From Scilla litardierei (taxonomy: Eukaryota > Streptophyta > Magnoliopsida > Asparagales > Asparagaceae): DNA of 64,000 nt. The notes beneath the pieces were generated by a model that searched no databases, was not told the origin of the DNA, and saw only the letters and a list, made by a program, of their open reading frames with translations. Positions 10,295 through 22,218 of this stretch are shown piece after piece. Both the position numbers and the translations under genes were made by a program. The stretch spans positions 570,763,281-570,827,280 of the forward strand of contig CM061142.1 in the NCBI GenBank assembly GCA_030789695.1, in the 5' to 3' direction. The stretch's first letter is position 1. Each line of letters opens with the position of its first letter.

Positions 10295-11331
10295 TTTGGA
10301 GAGTTTTTAGGGAGTTGTGGAGACGTTCCTTTGGAGTTAGGCTATGCCCTAGGCCCCTCTTTTGTATCAAGATAAGTATTTTTTTCTTTAATTCTATTAG
10401 AGTTCTTTTTATTGATTGATTATTCAAATATCTCATTGATGCATGCGATGAAGTTTTTCTATTGCTCTTATATTTATTGCTATCATGCATGAGTAATTCC
10501 ATCTAGGGCTAAGGGATTAGCCCATGGATCTTAGGATTTAGATGTAAAACTGGGATTTTTATTATGCGTTGGATATAAAAGGGGTTCTATTCTGGTTGAT
10601 CTAGCAAGATCCCTAGGAGAACTCGTACTGAGATCGTGCCCACGGTCGGTGGAATCGATTAGCTTAAGGAGTATCCTACGGATTTAAATAGTGAGTTAGT
10701 GGATTCAACCAAGGCTCGTGACCATGCCCGGCTTGTGCCTTGAGGGGATCCACCGACGAACTATATCACTAATTGACGGCTACCGCCATTGCATCAATAA
10801 GAGCCACCAAAATACCTCGAAGTTCTAACCCACGAGAGTGGTACGAGTTGAGAGCGTTCAAACCACGAGAGTGGTGAGAGCTTTGTAGATCCTTAATGCA
10901 CGTATCGTATGCACCTATTGCAAGAGCGGGGTTTATGCGATACGTTAGATTCATGATGCCCAGACGCATGAATTCACTTTCTAGATGCTACAATCCCCTA
11001 ATAAAACCAATGCAACGTAAGAGTCCTAGCCTAGCGTCGATATTTGACGGTCCTAGTGGCAAGTCCTAAAGCCTTAGTCTTTTTATATTTTATTCTTTTA
11101 TATTGTATGGAATCCCTTGTCTGTGATATCGAGTGACACGACCTTCGCATCCATCACCATTACAACATTCCATATCCCACATCCACCAATAAACCTGCAA
11201 GTCTAACTCAACCTAGGAGTAGATAGGTAGTATAGCACCGCTTTCCCGTGTTCGATACCCGCTTGCCACTATATCGTGCACTTGCGGTAAACGACATTGT
11301 TTCAGAGTTAGTTCCGGGTCGGTCAAGTTTA

Positions 11332-11349
11332 TGGCGCCGTTGCCGGGGA
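11332..11349 (+). other. primer binding site of element I
   Basis: TGGCGCCGTTGCCGGGGA, the standard Athila/Tat-type primer site, six bases after the LTR end (CA). Confidence 0.9.
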
Positions 11350-11407
11350 TTTATCTCCGTGTAATTTGCGCCATTACTAGGTCGCTCTACGGTTACATTT
11401 CGGACGC

Positions 11408-11520
11408 ATCGTTCAATTTCATGGACCAATCTTTCTTAGATCCATCGACCGTATTCTCTAGAATCTGTTTGATCTCCCGGTTTGACACTTCCACTTGTCC
11501 ACTCGTTTGAGGGTGGTATG
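11408..11520. repeat. 113-bp target duplication, right copy
   Basis: Right-hand partner of 9137-9249. It continues without a break into the catalytic core of H integrase. Confidence 0.93.
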
Positions 11521-12135
11521 TCATCCCGATTCTATGATTCACTCCATACTTCTTTAGCATGGCTTTGAACTTGCTTTCTATGAAATGGCTTCCTCCGTCG
11601 CTTATTAATGTTCGTGGCACTCCAAAGCGTGGGAATATGTTTTGCTTGAAAATTTTGGATACCACTCTCGCATCATTGGTTGGGGTTGTGATGGCCTCTA
11701 TCCATTTCGAGACGTATTCAACGGCTAATAGAATATACTTGTTCCCTGTGCTTGATGGAAAAGGCCCCATGAAATCCACTCTCCAACAGTCAAATAGCTC
11801 AATTTCCAAAATAGGCTTCATCGGCCTCTTGTTCCGTTTGGATATGTTTCATGTCCGTTGGCATCTATCACAATACTTGATGAAGTCATGTGTATCCTTG
11901 AACATGGTCGGCCAAAAGAACCCGCATTGCAATATCTTTGTGATGGTTTTGGAGGCGGCGTGATGACCCCCGCAGGACATATCATGGCAATGTGAAATGA
12001 TAGAAGTGGCCTCTTCCTTTGAAATGCACCTCCGTATAATCCCATCCTTGCATACCTTGAAGAGGTACGGGTCTTCCCAGAAATAGTTACGGACTTCATG
12101 CATGAACCTCCTTTTTTGTTGTGTGGCCATCCCAT
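11408..12135 (-). pseudogene. H integrase, zinc finger and catalytic core
   Basis: From 12130 down: the zinc-binding domain (HDMSCGGHHAASKT ... YCDRCQ, an HHCC pattern), then after a frameshift near 11835 the core in the frame 11821-11408. The catalytic triad is visible as WRVDFMGPF (first Asp), LISDGGSHF (second Asp) and [10 protein letters not shown] (Glu). It inserts element cDNA into the chromosome. The N-terminal and core parts are in different frames, so this copy is broken even before insertion I. Confidence 0.9.
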
Positions 12136-12239
12136 ATGGTTTTATCCCTCATGCCAAATAGTTCACTTAATCTGCATACAAAGGTACTTCTCCGGGTCTA
12201 ATGGCGAATATCTTCTCGTCAGCAAAGTGTCATCAATTG

Positions 12240-13871
12240 GCTAACTATCATCTTTCCAATCACGAACAATCCTAGACAAGCGATCCGCCACAACATTATT
12301 TGTGCCTTTCTTGTCTCGGATCTCCAAGTCAAATTCTTGGAGAAGTAGTATCTATCTTATTAGCCTTGGCTTGGCTTCCTTTTTGCTCAATAGGTACTTC
12401 AATGCCATATGATCGGTATGCACAATCACTTTTGATCCAAATAGGTAAGAGCGAAACTTCTCAATGAAGTAGACCACCGCCAAAAGCTCCTTTTAAGTGG
12501 TAGTGTAATTCTTTTGTGCCTTGTCCAGGGTTTTGCTCGCATAAACTATTGCATGAAGCTTTTTATCCTTCCTTTGTCCTAACACTGCCCCAATTGCTTG
12601 GTCAGTAGCATCGCACATCAACTCGAAGGGAAGATTCCAATCTGGTGGTTGTATGATTGGGGCGGAAATGAGGGCTGTCTTCAGTGTATTAAAGGCTTGC
12701 AAGCAATCCTGAAAAGTCAAATGGAGCATCTTTAGCAAGTAAAGCTGTAAGAGGACGGGCAACTAGGGCAAAATCTTTGATAAAACACCGGTAGAACCCT
12801 GCATGACCAAGAAATACCCAAATGCCCTTAACATTAATAGGAGGGAGAAGCTTTTCTATTACCTCAATTTTTGCCTTATCAACCTCGATCCCTCTAGACG
12901 AGACAAGATGCCCTAGAACTATCCCCTCAGTGACCATGAAATGACATTTCTCATAGTTAAGAGTTAGATTATTTTGTTGGCATCTTTTAAGGACATTAGT
13001 AAGATTGGCCAAACACGAGTCAAATCCGCCACCATAGACAGAAAAATCGTCCATGAAGACTTCCATTATTCTTCAATATAATCAGAAAAGATGGACGGCA
13101 TGCACCTTTGAAAGGTGGCGGGGGAATTACAAAAACCAAAAGGCATTCTACGGTAAGCATAAGTACCATAAGGGCACGTAAAAGTAGTCTTTTCTTGGTC
13201 ACCTTCATGTAAGGGAATCTGACAGAATCCCGAATACCCATCCAAATAGCAAAGAATTTATGTTTGGCGAGGCGTTCTAGCATTTGGTCAAAAAAGGCAA
13301 TGGGTAATGGTCCTTGCGGGTGGCTTTATTCAATTTTCTGTAATCGATACACATCCGCCAACCCATGACGGTACGTGTGGATATAGATTCTCACTTATCA
13401 TTTTTTATAACGGTCATCTCCCCTTTTAGAGACGACATGAATAGGGCTAACACATCTGCTGTCAGAAATAGGATAGATGATATCAGCTTCAAGCAATTTA
13501 AGGATCTCCTTTTTAACCACCTCTTTCATGTTAGGATTTAACCACCTTTGAGGTTCAATGGAGGTGGCTTCAGTGTTTTCAAGGTGGATCATGTGCGTAC
13601 ACAGCCTAGGGCTTATCCCCTTGAGGTCAGAAATGCTATAGCCAAGGACGTTCTTATGGCTCTTAAGGACATCTAAAAGACTCTCAAGTTGATGGTGGTT
13701 GAGGCTAGCATTAACAATCACCGGGTAGGTCAGTTTATCCCCCAAAAGGCATATCTTAAGTTAGGAGGTAATTGTTTCAGTTCTACCTCAGGGGGTGCTG
13801 TACCCCTTGCCTCCATATCCTGTAAAAGCATGGCGTCTTTGATCGTATCTATGTTCAGTTCCTCTTCATAG
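12240..13871 (-). pseudogene. H reverse transcriptase and RNase H
   Basis: Begins at the L insertion site with LLYEEELN and PPEVELKQLPPNLRYAF, then DLKGISPRLCTHMIHLE, LLEADIIYPISDSRCVSPIHVV (Athila-type RT start), MPFGFCNSPATFQ and the active-site box MEVFMDDFSVYG at about 13066. RNase H follows (ELMCDATDQAIGAVLGQR; YASKTLDKAQKNY). At least four frameshifts or stops separate these blocks. The wording of the RT motifs, particularly FMDDF, places H in Athila/Tat. Confidence 0.88.
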
Positions 13872-13876
13872 AGTAG

Positions 13877-15844
13877 TGATTCGGGTTCAATATTACATAT
13901 TTAACCCCCCATTTAGCCCTATTTTGTGCTCACATGATGCTACATTATTCTCTAATTCATACGTATTTTCTACACATTTATCTATTAGAGAAAACACACT
14001 ATTTGAGCACAAAACAGCATTTAACGACGCATTTCTGCACTTTTTATATTTTTCCTAGCACCGTCTCGATCTCACGATTCCAACGAATATTTATTTGTAT
14101 TTTTCTGAGATCTGTGCTAATTTCTATGATTTAATGAATGCAGGACACCGTTTAAATGAAGAAATACACTCAAAATACTCTAAATACGGTCGGCAGCCAA
14201 TGGGAGGATGACACGTGGCGAGATCTCGTCGTCCCCCGCCCAATCGAACGGTGTGCGATTATCGTCGAAAGGAAATTCGGCAACCGTTAGATCTAAATCC
14301 AACTGCTGGCAGCGACCAAACTCAGCGTAGCAGCGGCGATAATTGCGACCGCAGGCGTTTCAAATAAGTGCAATTGAGCTGGGCGACGTGGAAAGTGCAT
14401 CACCATTCGATGGCGATCGAACGGATCTAATTTTGCCCGCTCAAACGCACGCAGCGGCGTAACTTGGGACACGCGGCAACATCCTAGCGACAGCCCGCCT
14501 CATCGAACGGTTGAAAAAGGCGGAGCGATTGGAATTTGGAGCGGCGACGTGGACGCGTGGAGACCGTTGGATGCTGATCCAACGGAGTGAAGCAGCCCGA
14601 ACGCGAGCTGAAGAGCGGGACTTTTACGGCTACGTGGCTTGCTATGCACCGCCGGATGGTGATCTGACGGCTGCGGGTAAAGGCGAAGCGAACTCGGATC
14701 TAAACGAAGCGGGCGCGCGGGCAAGCACCCGTTAAGGTGGACGCGTGTCGCACTGAGGATCGATCCCGCATGGATCGACGGCCAGAATTTGCGCCGATCT
14801 GGATCAACGGCCTGGATGAGTTTGGGTTCGATTTGGATGCGGGTTTCGACCCGCGAAGCACAGTAAACCCGCAATCTTATTATTTAAGCGTATTCCTAGG
14901 GTTTTTGAGGATATACAAGCAGATTGGGGGCGTATTTTGAGCGTATTGGAGGCTCTAGGAGCCGTATTTTCCCTCTGAAAAATTCTGTAAAATTCCAGAT
15001 GCTTTTATTATTATTTCCAGAGAGTTTGAATTCTTTTCAAGGAGAATTGGTGATATATTTCTTAACTTAAACCCCGTATTTGATGCTTTTCTCTTGTATT
15101 TTGCTATAATCTTGACGTATTTTGCTATGAAAGTTGTTTATTCTTGCACCATGAGTAGCTAAATTGTTATTGTGCATGATATGGCGTAGTTAGGGGCTGT
15201 GATTTGTGTTAGTTTGGTTGTATTCAATGTGCTAAATCGTTAAACGTCGTTAAAGTTGTGATCTTTGTTCTTAAATCACCTTTTTCATCTTCCAAAATAA
15301 GTGATTGAGTTGATGATCGCCCCCAAAAGGGTGAGTTTTGATCTCCCCAAAAGGGAGTGTCATACCGTAGTTTTGATCTCTCCAAAAGAGAGTTTCATAT
15401 CGTATTATAACTTTAGCGACGATCTTATTGAATATTTTGCTTGAACCCCCAAAAGGGCATCTTCCGATGAATTGCTCCCAAAAGGAGAATTCATTGAGTT
15501 ATATTGGATATTTTCCCGGTGAATTGCTCTCAAAAAGAGAATTCATTGTGATATATTCATCAACCAAATTAATACGAATCATTGATCCTAATGAACACAT
15601 ACCATGTGCATACTTTTTATAGATATTTTCAGACACAATTTTCCATGTTTATATTGTTCACGTGTTCACATCACCATCCCCGCCATCATTGTTGAAGTGG
15701 TTAGTTTCTTTTCGTAGGATTTCTATTTGATTTGAATTGTGGTTGCAACAAATTTCTTCCCGTGGATTCGACATCTGGACTCCCAGATTTTACTACTTGA
15801 ACGGACTCTTGCGCTTGAGAGAGAGCACCTTTTGGAGCCCACCA
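13877..15844 (+). repeat. 5' LTR of L
   Basis: TGATTCGGG ... CCCACCA. Contains CCGTTGGAT/ATCCAACGG hairpins (intact at 14564-14585, decayed at 14284-14305) and a TATTTAA site near 14881. Lacks about 20 bases present in the other LTR near 18610, where an extra hairpin sits. Confidence 0.95.
14881..14887 (+). promoter_or_regulatory. TATA-like site of L 5' LTR
   Basis: TATTTAA followed by a leader rich in TCCTAGGGTTTTTG; the same site is at 19158-19164 in the 3' LTR. Confidence 0.4.
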
Positions 15845-15850
15845 AGTTTT

Positions 15851-15868
15851 TGGCGCCATTGCCGGGGA
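15851..15868 (+). other. primer binding site of L
   Basis: TGGCGCCATTGCCGGGGA, six bases after the LTR end. It differs by one base from that of I and by three from that of H, so the three elements probably use the same tRNA. Confidence 0.9.
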
Positions 15869-15973
15869 GAAATGGTTTGTGACTACGGTTTATTTCATTC
15901 AGAAGACCTTCGGTGAGATCTTTCCACTTTACTGTACATAAACTTTTTTTTATTCTATTTTAATTTTTTTGAA

Positions 15974-17094
15974 ATGGAATATATAAACTTCTATTGCACA
16001 AACAATCTGTATGATGCAAGGTATGCTAATGCACACAAACATAGAATGGAGAAGCTCAAAATTGTTAATTTTAATCAAACTGACTGTGAAACTTTCTTTC
16101 AGGCCTGTAGGAGGTTCACAGACATTATATCGAGCTATCTGCAGCATGGGTACACAAATGAAGAGCTTATGGCGTCCTTCCTAGATGGACTACGACCACA
16201 GCTGCAGGAATTATTGGGAGGCATGACGCCGACAGAGGCATGGGAATACATGGAGTCTCTGCAAGAAAACGAAGAAACCATGGAAGAGACTTCAGAGAGC
16301 GATGCAACGGAGCCTTCGTGCCTCGATCAAGAAGAGCAAAGCGTAGACGTACCTTTGCAATCCTTGAAGAGGACGCTTATCTGATTATTCAGACACAGGA
16401 GGCCACATCCCTTCAATTCCAAGAGAATTTCGTTGCTCGGAGTCGGCAGATTCAGAAATCCATTGAAGATCTTAATTTGATTGCCACTTGCTTAGAAGAA
16501 GGTAATGCTTTTAAAATTCAACTTCAAGATTCTAATACGAATTTATCTTCTATTGCAGGTATATCGAGCGAGACATGTCACGTTGATGACACGGATATAA
16601 ATATACACATGGCAGAAAGTATGTGCAAAAGAGAGGACGAGCTAGCAATTTTGGATGAACAAGAGGAGGAGACAGCTAAGGACAAGAGTTTTGAGATTAT
16701 CGCCATGGATTCAGAACCATGCCCTCCTCCAGTTTTATCCCAAAATCATTTATCCATCTCTCCATTGATCGAGCATCGTACCGAGAGTAGTGCAAATCTT
16801 TCAGGGAGTAGTCGTCAACTTGCTTTAATATCTTTCACTTATTTTGATGACTACGTGTGGAATAATTTTATTTCGAAGGATTGTAAACTAAAATAGATTG
16901 ACGTGACTCATCTCTTGCAGGACATAGGTGGACATCTTATAGAGATGCTGGGAGTTACGTTGCTGGAGTCCAATTTAGTCATGGGAGGAAAAATAATCGC
17001 CAAGGAGCGCAAGGAGCAAATTGAAAAACTTCCTCCACAATTAAAGATTCGGGATCCGCCATTTGATCACGGTGTGTTCTTTCCAGTAGTGTAG
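15974..17094 (+). pseudogene. gag-like ORF of L
   Basis: Frame 15974-16384 contains ETFFQACRRFTDIISSYLQHG, ELMASFLDGLRPQLQELLG and PTEAWEYMESLQE, the pattern of the Athila-type gag core (ExxxxAWxRFKDLL ... FYxGL ... LLDAxxGG ... TPEEAYELLE). Coding then appears to switch frame near 16345 into 16345-16896 (LEEDAYLIIQTQEATSLQFQ ... IEDLNLIATCLEEG), an acidic region I do not recognise, and after one stop ends HGVFFPVV at 17094. The last residues and the following GAGGACAATGTC block are common at the end of such non-autonomous elements. The protein would form the particle; there is no enzyme domain. Confidence 0.6.
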
Positions 17095-18119
17095 TTTTTA
17101 TATGCTTTCTAGGTTGCTTGCTTGAATAAACTCGTACCTCTTCCGACATTGAGGACAATGTCCATCTTTAGTTGGGGGGTGTGTATGAGACCTTAGGATT
17201 TTTTTTTGAGAAGAATAAATCACCAAATCTCATCTTTTAAAACTCCTTCATATGCCTCGAATGCGGATGATTATACATTGATGTTGTTCTTAAAAGTGTT
17301 TGCGGCTTGAGTTGATTATTTTTCCTTCATGGAATTGCCGTTAATATGCTATTCATGAAAATTTTCAATTTCCATGATTAATATCTCGAAATAGTTTGAA
17401 TTTATTTCATGCATGCTAATGTGATGAAAAAGCTTAAGTATACACAATTTATAAGAATAGTCTTCAAGTTGAAGAGGAATTTGGTCTTTGATACTAATGT
17501 TTATATTCAAAGAATGGGTGTTGAGTTGCTTACAAAAGAAAAGAGAAGAAAAAGAAGAAGAAAAAAAATGAATGAAAAATGAATGATGAAAAATGAATGA
17601 ACAAGTATGTCACTAATAAATAACTTGGTTGGCTCGAGTAGTACAGTCCGAGGGGTCCTTTTTGGCCTAATGCCCTATTATCGTCTGATTTGGGAGCCAT
17701 TGACAGGAAACTCACTCATTTGATGGAGCGATCCAAGTTATACATTTTTCTGCGAATGTTGCTTGATGCACGTTACGCGGAACGAATAAAAGAAAAGAAA
17801 TGGTGAATATACTAAGCAACTTCAATACCCATGTCTTTAATGATTATTTTGATTGGCCAATTCCTTGGAAACAAGAAAACTAGAACAAAACGACGTGTTA
17901 TACTTTCGCTTGCGCAAAACGATGCTTGCATGTTATTTACTCATACTAAAGTAGAGAAAATATCATGAGATTGATTTTGTTCATGGATGTGTATATTGAT
18001 GGTCAAGATTATATTGGAATGCGTATTATTGAGCCATGCCATGAGCAATTTGAAATAACTTATTGTTTTATTACTCATCCGTATTTATCGCTATTTTTGC
18101 TAGAGACTAGCAAATCGCT
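17095..18119 (+). other. 3' non-coding interior of L
   Basis: AT-rich sequence without a convincing ORF. It starts with the ACATTGAGGACAATGTCCATC block found after the last ORF of Athila-like elements and ends at the polypurine tract. Confidence 0.6.
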
Positions 18120-18131
18120 AGTTGGGGGGTG
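18120..18131 (+). other. polypurine tract of L
   Basis: AGTTGGGGGGTG directly before the 3' LTR start TGATTCGG. Confidence 0.75.
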
Positions 18132-20119
18132 TGATTCGGGTTCAATATTACATATTTAACCCCCCATTTAGCCCTATTTTGTGCTCACATGATGCTACAT
18201 TGTTCTCTAATTCATACGTATTTTCTACACATTTATCTATTAGAAAAAACACACTATTTGAGCACAAAATAGCATTTAACGACGCATTTCTGCACTTTTT
18301 ATATTTTTCCTAGCACCGTCTCGATCTCACGATTCCAACGAATATTTATTTGTATTTTTCTGAGATCTGTACTAATTTCTATGATTTATTGAATGCAGGA
18401 CACCGTTTAAATGAAGAAATACACTCAAAATACTCTAAATACGGTCGGCAGCCAATGGGAGGATGACACATGGCGAGATCTCGTCGTCCCCCGCCCAATC
18501 GAATGGTGTGCGATTATCGTCGAAAGGAAATTCGGCAACCGTTGGATCTAAATCCAACGGCTGGCAGCAACCAAACTCAGCGTAGCAGCGGCGATAATTG
18601 CGACCGTTGGATCAAAATCCAACGGCCGCATGCGTTTCAAATAAGTGCAATTGAGCTGGGCGACGTGGCAAGTGCATCACCATTCAATGGCGATCGAACG
18701 GATCTAATTTTGCCCGCTCAAACGCACGCAGCGGCGTAACTTGGGACACGCGGCAACATCCTAGCGACAGCCCGCCTCATCGAACGGTTGAAAAAGGCGG
18801 AGCGATTGGAATTTGGAGCGGCGACGTGGACGCGTGGAGACCGTTGGATGCTGATCCAACGGAGTGAAGCAGCCCGAACGCGAGCTGAAGAGTGGGACTT
18901 TTACGGCTACGTGGCTTGCTATGCACCGCCGGATGGTGATCTGACGGCTGCGGGTAAAGGCGAAGCGAACTCGGATCTAAACGAAGCGGGCGCGCGGGCA
19001 AGCACCCGTTAAGGTGGACGCGTGTCGCACTGAGGATCGATCCCGCATGGATCGACGGCCAGAATTTGCGCCGATCTGGATCAACGGCCTGGATGAGTTT
19101 GGGTTCGATTTGGATGCGGGTTTCGACCCGCGAAGCACAGTAAACCCGCAATCTTATTATTTAAGCGTATTCCTAGGGTTTTTGAGGATATACAAGCAGA
19201 TTGGGGGCGTATTTTGAGCGTATTGGAGGCTCTAGGAGCCGTATTTCCCCTCTGAAAAATTCTGTAAAATTCCAGAGGCTTTTATTATTATTTCCAGAGA
19301 GTTTGAAGTCTTTTCAAGGAGAATTGGTGATATATTTCTTAACTTAAACCCCGTATTTGATGCTTTTCTCTTGTATTTTGCTATAATCTTGACGTATTTT
19401 GCTATGAAAGTTGTTTATTCTTGCACCATGAGTAGCTAAATTGTTATTGTGCATGATATGGCGTAGTTAGGGGCTATGATTTGTGTTAGTTTGGTTGTAT
19501 TCCATGTGCTAAATCGTTAAACGTCGTTAAAGTTGTGATCTTTGTTCTTAAATCGCCTTTTTCATCTTCCAAAAGAAGTGATTGAGTTGATGATCGCCCC
19601 AAAAGGGTGAGTTTTGATCTCCCCAAAAGGGAGTGTCATACCGTAGTTTTGATCTCTCCAAAAGAGAGTTTCATATCGTATTATAACTTTAGCGACGATC
19701 TTATTGAATATTTTGCTTGAACCCCCAAAAGGGCATCTTCCGATGAATTGCTCCCAAAAGGAGAATTCATTGAGTTATATTGGATATTTTCCTGGTGAAT
19801 TGCTCTCAAAAAGAGAATTCATTGTGATATATTCATCAACCAAATTAATACGAATCATTGATCCTAATGAACCCATACCATGTGCATACTTTTTATAGAT
19901 ATTTTCAGACACGGTTTTCCATGTTTATATTGTTCACGTGTTCACATCACCATCCCCGCCATCATTGTTGAAGTGGTTAGTTTCTTTTCGTAGGATTTCT
20001 ATTTGATTTGAATTGTGGTTGCAACAGATTTCTTCCCGTGGATTCGACATCTGGACTCCCAGATTTTACTACTTGAACGGACTCTTGCGTTGAGAGAGAG
20101 CACCTTTCGGAGCCCACCA
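18132..20119 (+). repeat. 3' LTR of L
   Basis: Same sequence as 13877-15844 with few substitutions. Three CCGTTGGAT/ATCCAACGG hairpins are intact (18539-18560, 18604-18625, 18841-18862). Ends CCCACCA before the target duplication. Confidence 0.95.
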
Positions 20120-20631
20120 AGTAGGCTCTCGTATGCTGACTCAGAATTGCTTCTTGGCAAGGGTGGTGCATCTGGGTAGATGCTACATGACTCTGCTCTG
20201 AGGTCAGTGGAACTACCATTCGCCGCTTGTTCATACCTGAAATTAAAAGATAGGTCAGTGCATTCATCGATGTTGCAGAAGGGATCGTCAAGTATACTTC
20301 CCTGAACGTCGGTATGACAAATAGACTCTTCACAAGTATAGATCTCTCCAGTGCATGCTCTGCTGCCTTCCCTTATTCCAGGCTAAGGGGTCCTGCTAAC
20401 TTCAAAGTACAACTTATCATCCCTCATATCGACTCTAATGTTGCCCTTGATAGTTCCTTTTGGGGAAATTTGATCAATAACAAAACTAGCAAACAGATGT
20501 TCAAGTGGGTCCCCTACGTTGATGGCCAAGGTCCCCGTGGATTGGACCTCATCCACAAGTTCTTCCAGAAGGGGTGCAAAGGCATCATCATATCGTGGGC
20601 TAGAGTCTGTTCTCATCATCGTGTCTCCCAT
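20120..20631 (-). pseudogene. leader ORF of H (gag position)
   Basis: ATG at 20631 (MGDTMMRTDSSPRYDD) is about 120 bases after the H primer site. The frame continues (LLEELVDEVQSTGTLAINVG, FASFVIDQISPKGTIKGNIR) to a stop at 20383 and then, past it, in line with CNIDECTDLSFNF and SESAYESLL, which joins the RT ORF across insertion L. I see no gag core and no CCHC zinc knuckle: only about 750 bases separate the start from RT. So this element either lost gag by deletion or never had it. I do not recognise the leader peptide. Confidence 0.55.
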
Positions 20632-20752
20632 GTAACCTGTTAAAATCCAATTGAAAAATCTGGAGGAGCACGTCAATATGAGTGTCAAATAAAAGTAAAA
20701 GAAAGATAAAAGATGAAATGTAGCCAGGTGAGGAAAATAAAATATTGTCGCC

Positions 20753-20770
20753 TCCTCGACAACGGCGCCA
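20753..20770 (-). other. primer binding site of H
   Basis: Minus strand TGGCGCCGTTGTCGAGGA, six bases downstream of the H LTR end. It fixes the strand and the 5' LTR of H. Confidence 0.85.
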
Positions 20771-21771
20771 AAAACTTGATCGGCCCCGGATACACACCCG
20801 GAAGACAGTCGTAGTCTTACCGCAAGCGCACGGCGTGGTGGCGAGCGGGTATCGAACACGAGGAGGACTAATGACGGTACTCTATCTTTATCACTAAACT
20901 ATTGGTGGAAGGATGGTTTGTAAAGTGTTGTTGTCACAGTCGTTCAATCAAGAATTCAAATTCAATATAATGAAGGCGTCTAAGGCTAGGGAATCCCCAC
21001 TACGGATCGTCGTTTATCTCTGTTAATAGTGAATCTCAACGTTGCAAGACATGAATTCGGGTGAACTAGTCGTAACTGAATAGAGAACTAAGCTCACGCT
21101 CTCGCGCTATTACCGGTCTATAGCGACCTAGGTTAGGGCCCACTCTCGTGCAAACCCTAACCTAAGCCACTAGCTTTAGGATCGACATCATCGTTCAATC
21201 GCTCCTCGAGCCCAGCCTTGTGCAAACTCGAGTTACAATCTAGGTTGTGATAGTTCGTATTCGTCCAATCTCTTGCAAACGAATATTGGTATAGATTTGT
21301 AATAAAACCCCTAGCTTTGGTCCAATCTCTTGCAAACCAAGTCTAGTGAATCTCGATTATAACCCTAAATTGAATATTTATGCCTTTCCATCGATCGGAA
21401 TCCAATCTCTTGCAAACTCCAAATCGATAGAAATTCCTAGCTATCCTTGTTAAATCAATCACAACCTAACCTTCTATCAATTCTAGCAACAAATAAATTC
21501 GTTCATCACAATTCTAAAATTAGATCCATATGGTTCATCCCTATGCCCTAGAACAGCAGATCTACTCACAATCCATCAAAGTAATAACAAAATCAATGAA
21601 TAAAAACATATAGCAATTCATAGTTGGAAGAAAGCAATTCATAAAAGTGCAAAATTTCAATTAAAAGAACAAACCAGATCTGATTTCTTCAATCTCCTAA
21701 GCTGAAATTACAATTAGAAAATCGTAAAATTTATTTTTTGGTCTCCTCCCTAAACTAGGATGAAAACTAGG

Positions 21772-21779
21772 CATAAATA
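21772..21779 (-). promoter_or_regulatory. TATA-like site of H LTR
   Basis: Minus-strand TATTTATG about 85 bases downstream of the array. Confidence 0.35.
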
Positions 21780-21862
21780 CAAGCCAAAACGGCCAAAAAA
21801 TCCTGACAGATTTTCCCCTGGCACAGCCCAGAACCCTAGCTCACGACACAGGCAGACTGCGC

Positions 21863-22218
21863 CACTCGGCCGAGTGAAAATGTCACTCGGCCGAGTGACA
21901 GACCCAAATAAAACAAAGAAGTCGGGGGTCTGCTCTTCTTGGCACTCTGCGTTACTCGGCCGAGTGGAGTTTGTCACTCGGTCGAGTTCCTCACTCGGTC
22001 GAGTGAGTCTTCTGCTGTGCTCCCCAGAAATCCAGAGAGTCTAGCGTGTTTTCCTTCAGAAAGCTCTGACTCACTCGGGCGAGTGGAATTCTCCACTCGG
22101 CCGAGTGGGATCATTCACTCGATCGAGTGGGCTGTAACTCCAGGCACTTTCGTATCAGTTGTACTCGGCCGAGTACGTTCCTTCACTCGGCCGAGTGGAC
22201 TGCGTACTCGGCCGAGTG
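21863..22218. repeat. LTR ACTCGGCCGAGT array of H
   Basis: Seven perfect 12-base palindromes (starting 21864, 21885, 21954, 22095, 22163, 22185, 22206) plus variants CACTCGGTCGAGTG, CACTCGGGCGAGTG and CACTCGATCGAGTG. Same motif and same number of perfect copies as the internal array at 7587-7885, while the surrounding sequence is not alike. Confidence 0.95.

Larger units (their letters stand above)
9251..11325 (+). mobile_element. LTR I with primer site (gypsy-type fragment)
   Basis: Starts TGATG and ends GGTCGGTCA, followed six bases later by a gypsy primer site at 11332-11349. It contains an inverted-repeat array and a TATA box and no coding sequence. About 60 bases follow the primer site before H sequence resumes, so this is one LTR with the first few bases of the interior, not a clean solo LTR. 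No second LTR of this family is present. It interrupts H integrase and is flanked by a 113-bp duplication instead of the usual 5 bp. The exact left edge is inferred from the TG and from the end of the duplication. Confidence 0.65.
13872..20124 (+). mobile_element. complete short-interior LTR element L (LARD-like)
   Basis: Two LTRs (13877-15844 and 18132-20119) flank a 2287-bp interior with a gypsy primer site, a gag-like ORF and a polypurine tract, but no protease, RT or integrase. The 5-bp target duplication AGTAG is perfect (13872-13876 and 20120-20124), and removing L plus one copy rejoins an H reading frame (YESLLYEEEL) exactly. It must borrow pol from another element. The LTRs differ mainly by a ~20-bp indel and scattered substitutions, so insertion was fairly recent relative to H. 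Confidence 0.93.
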
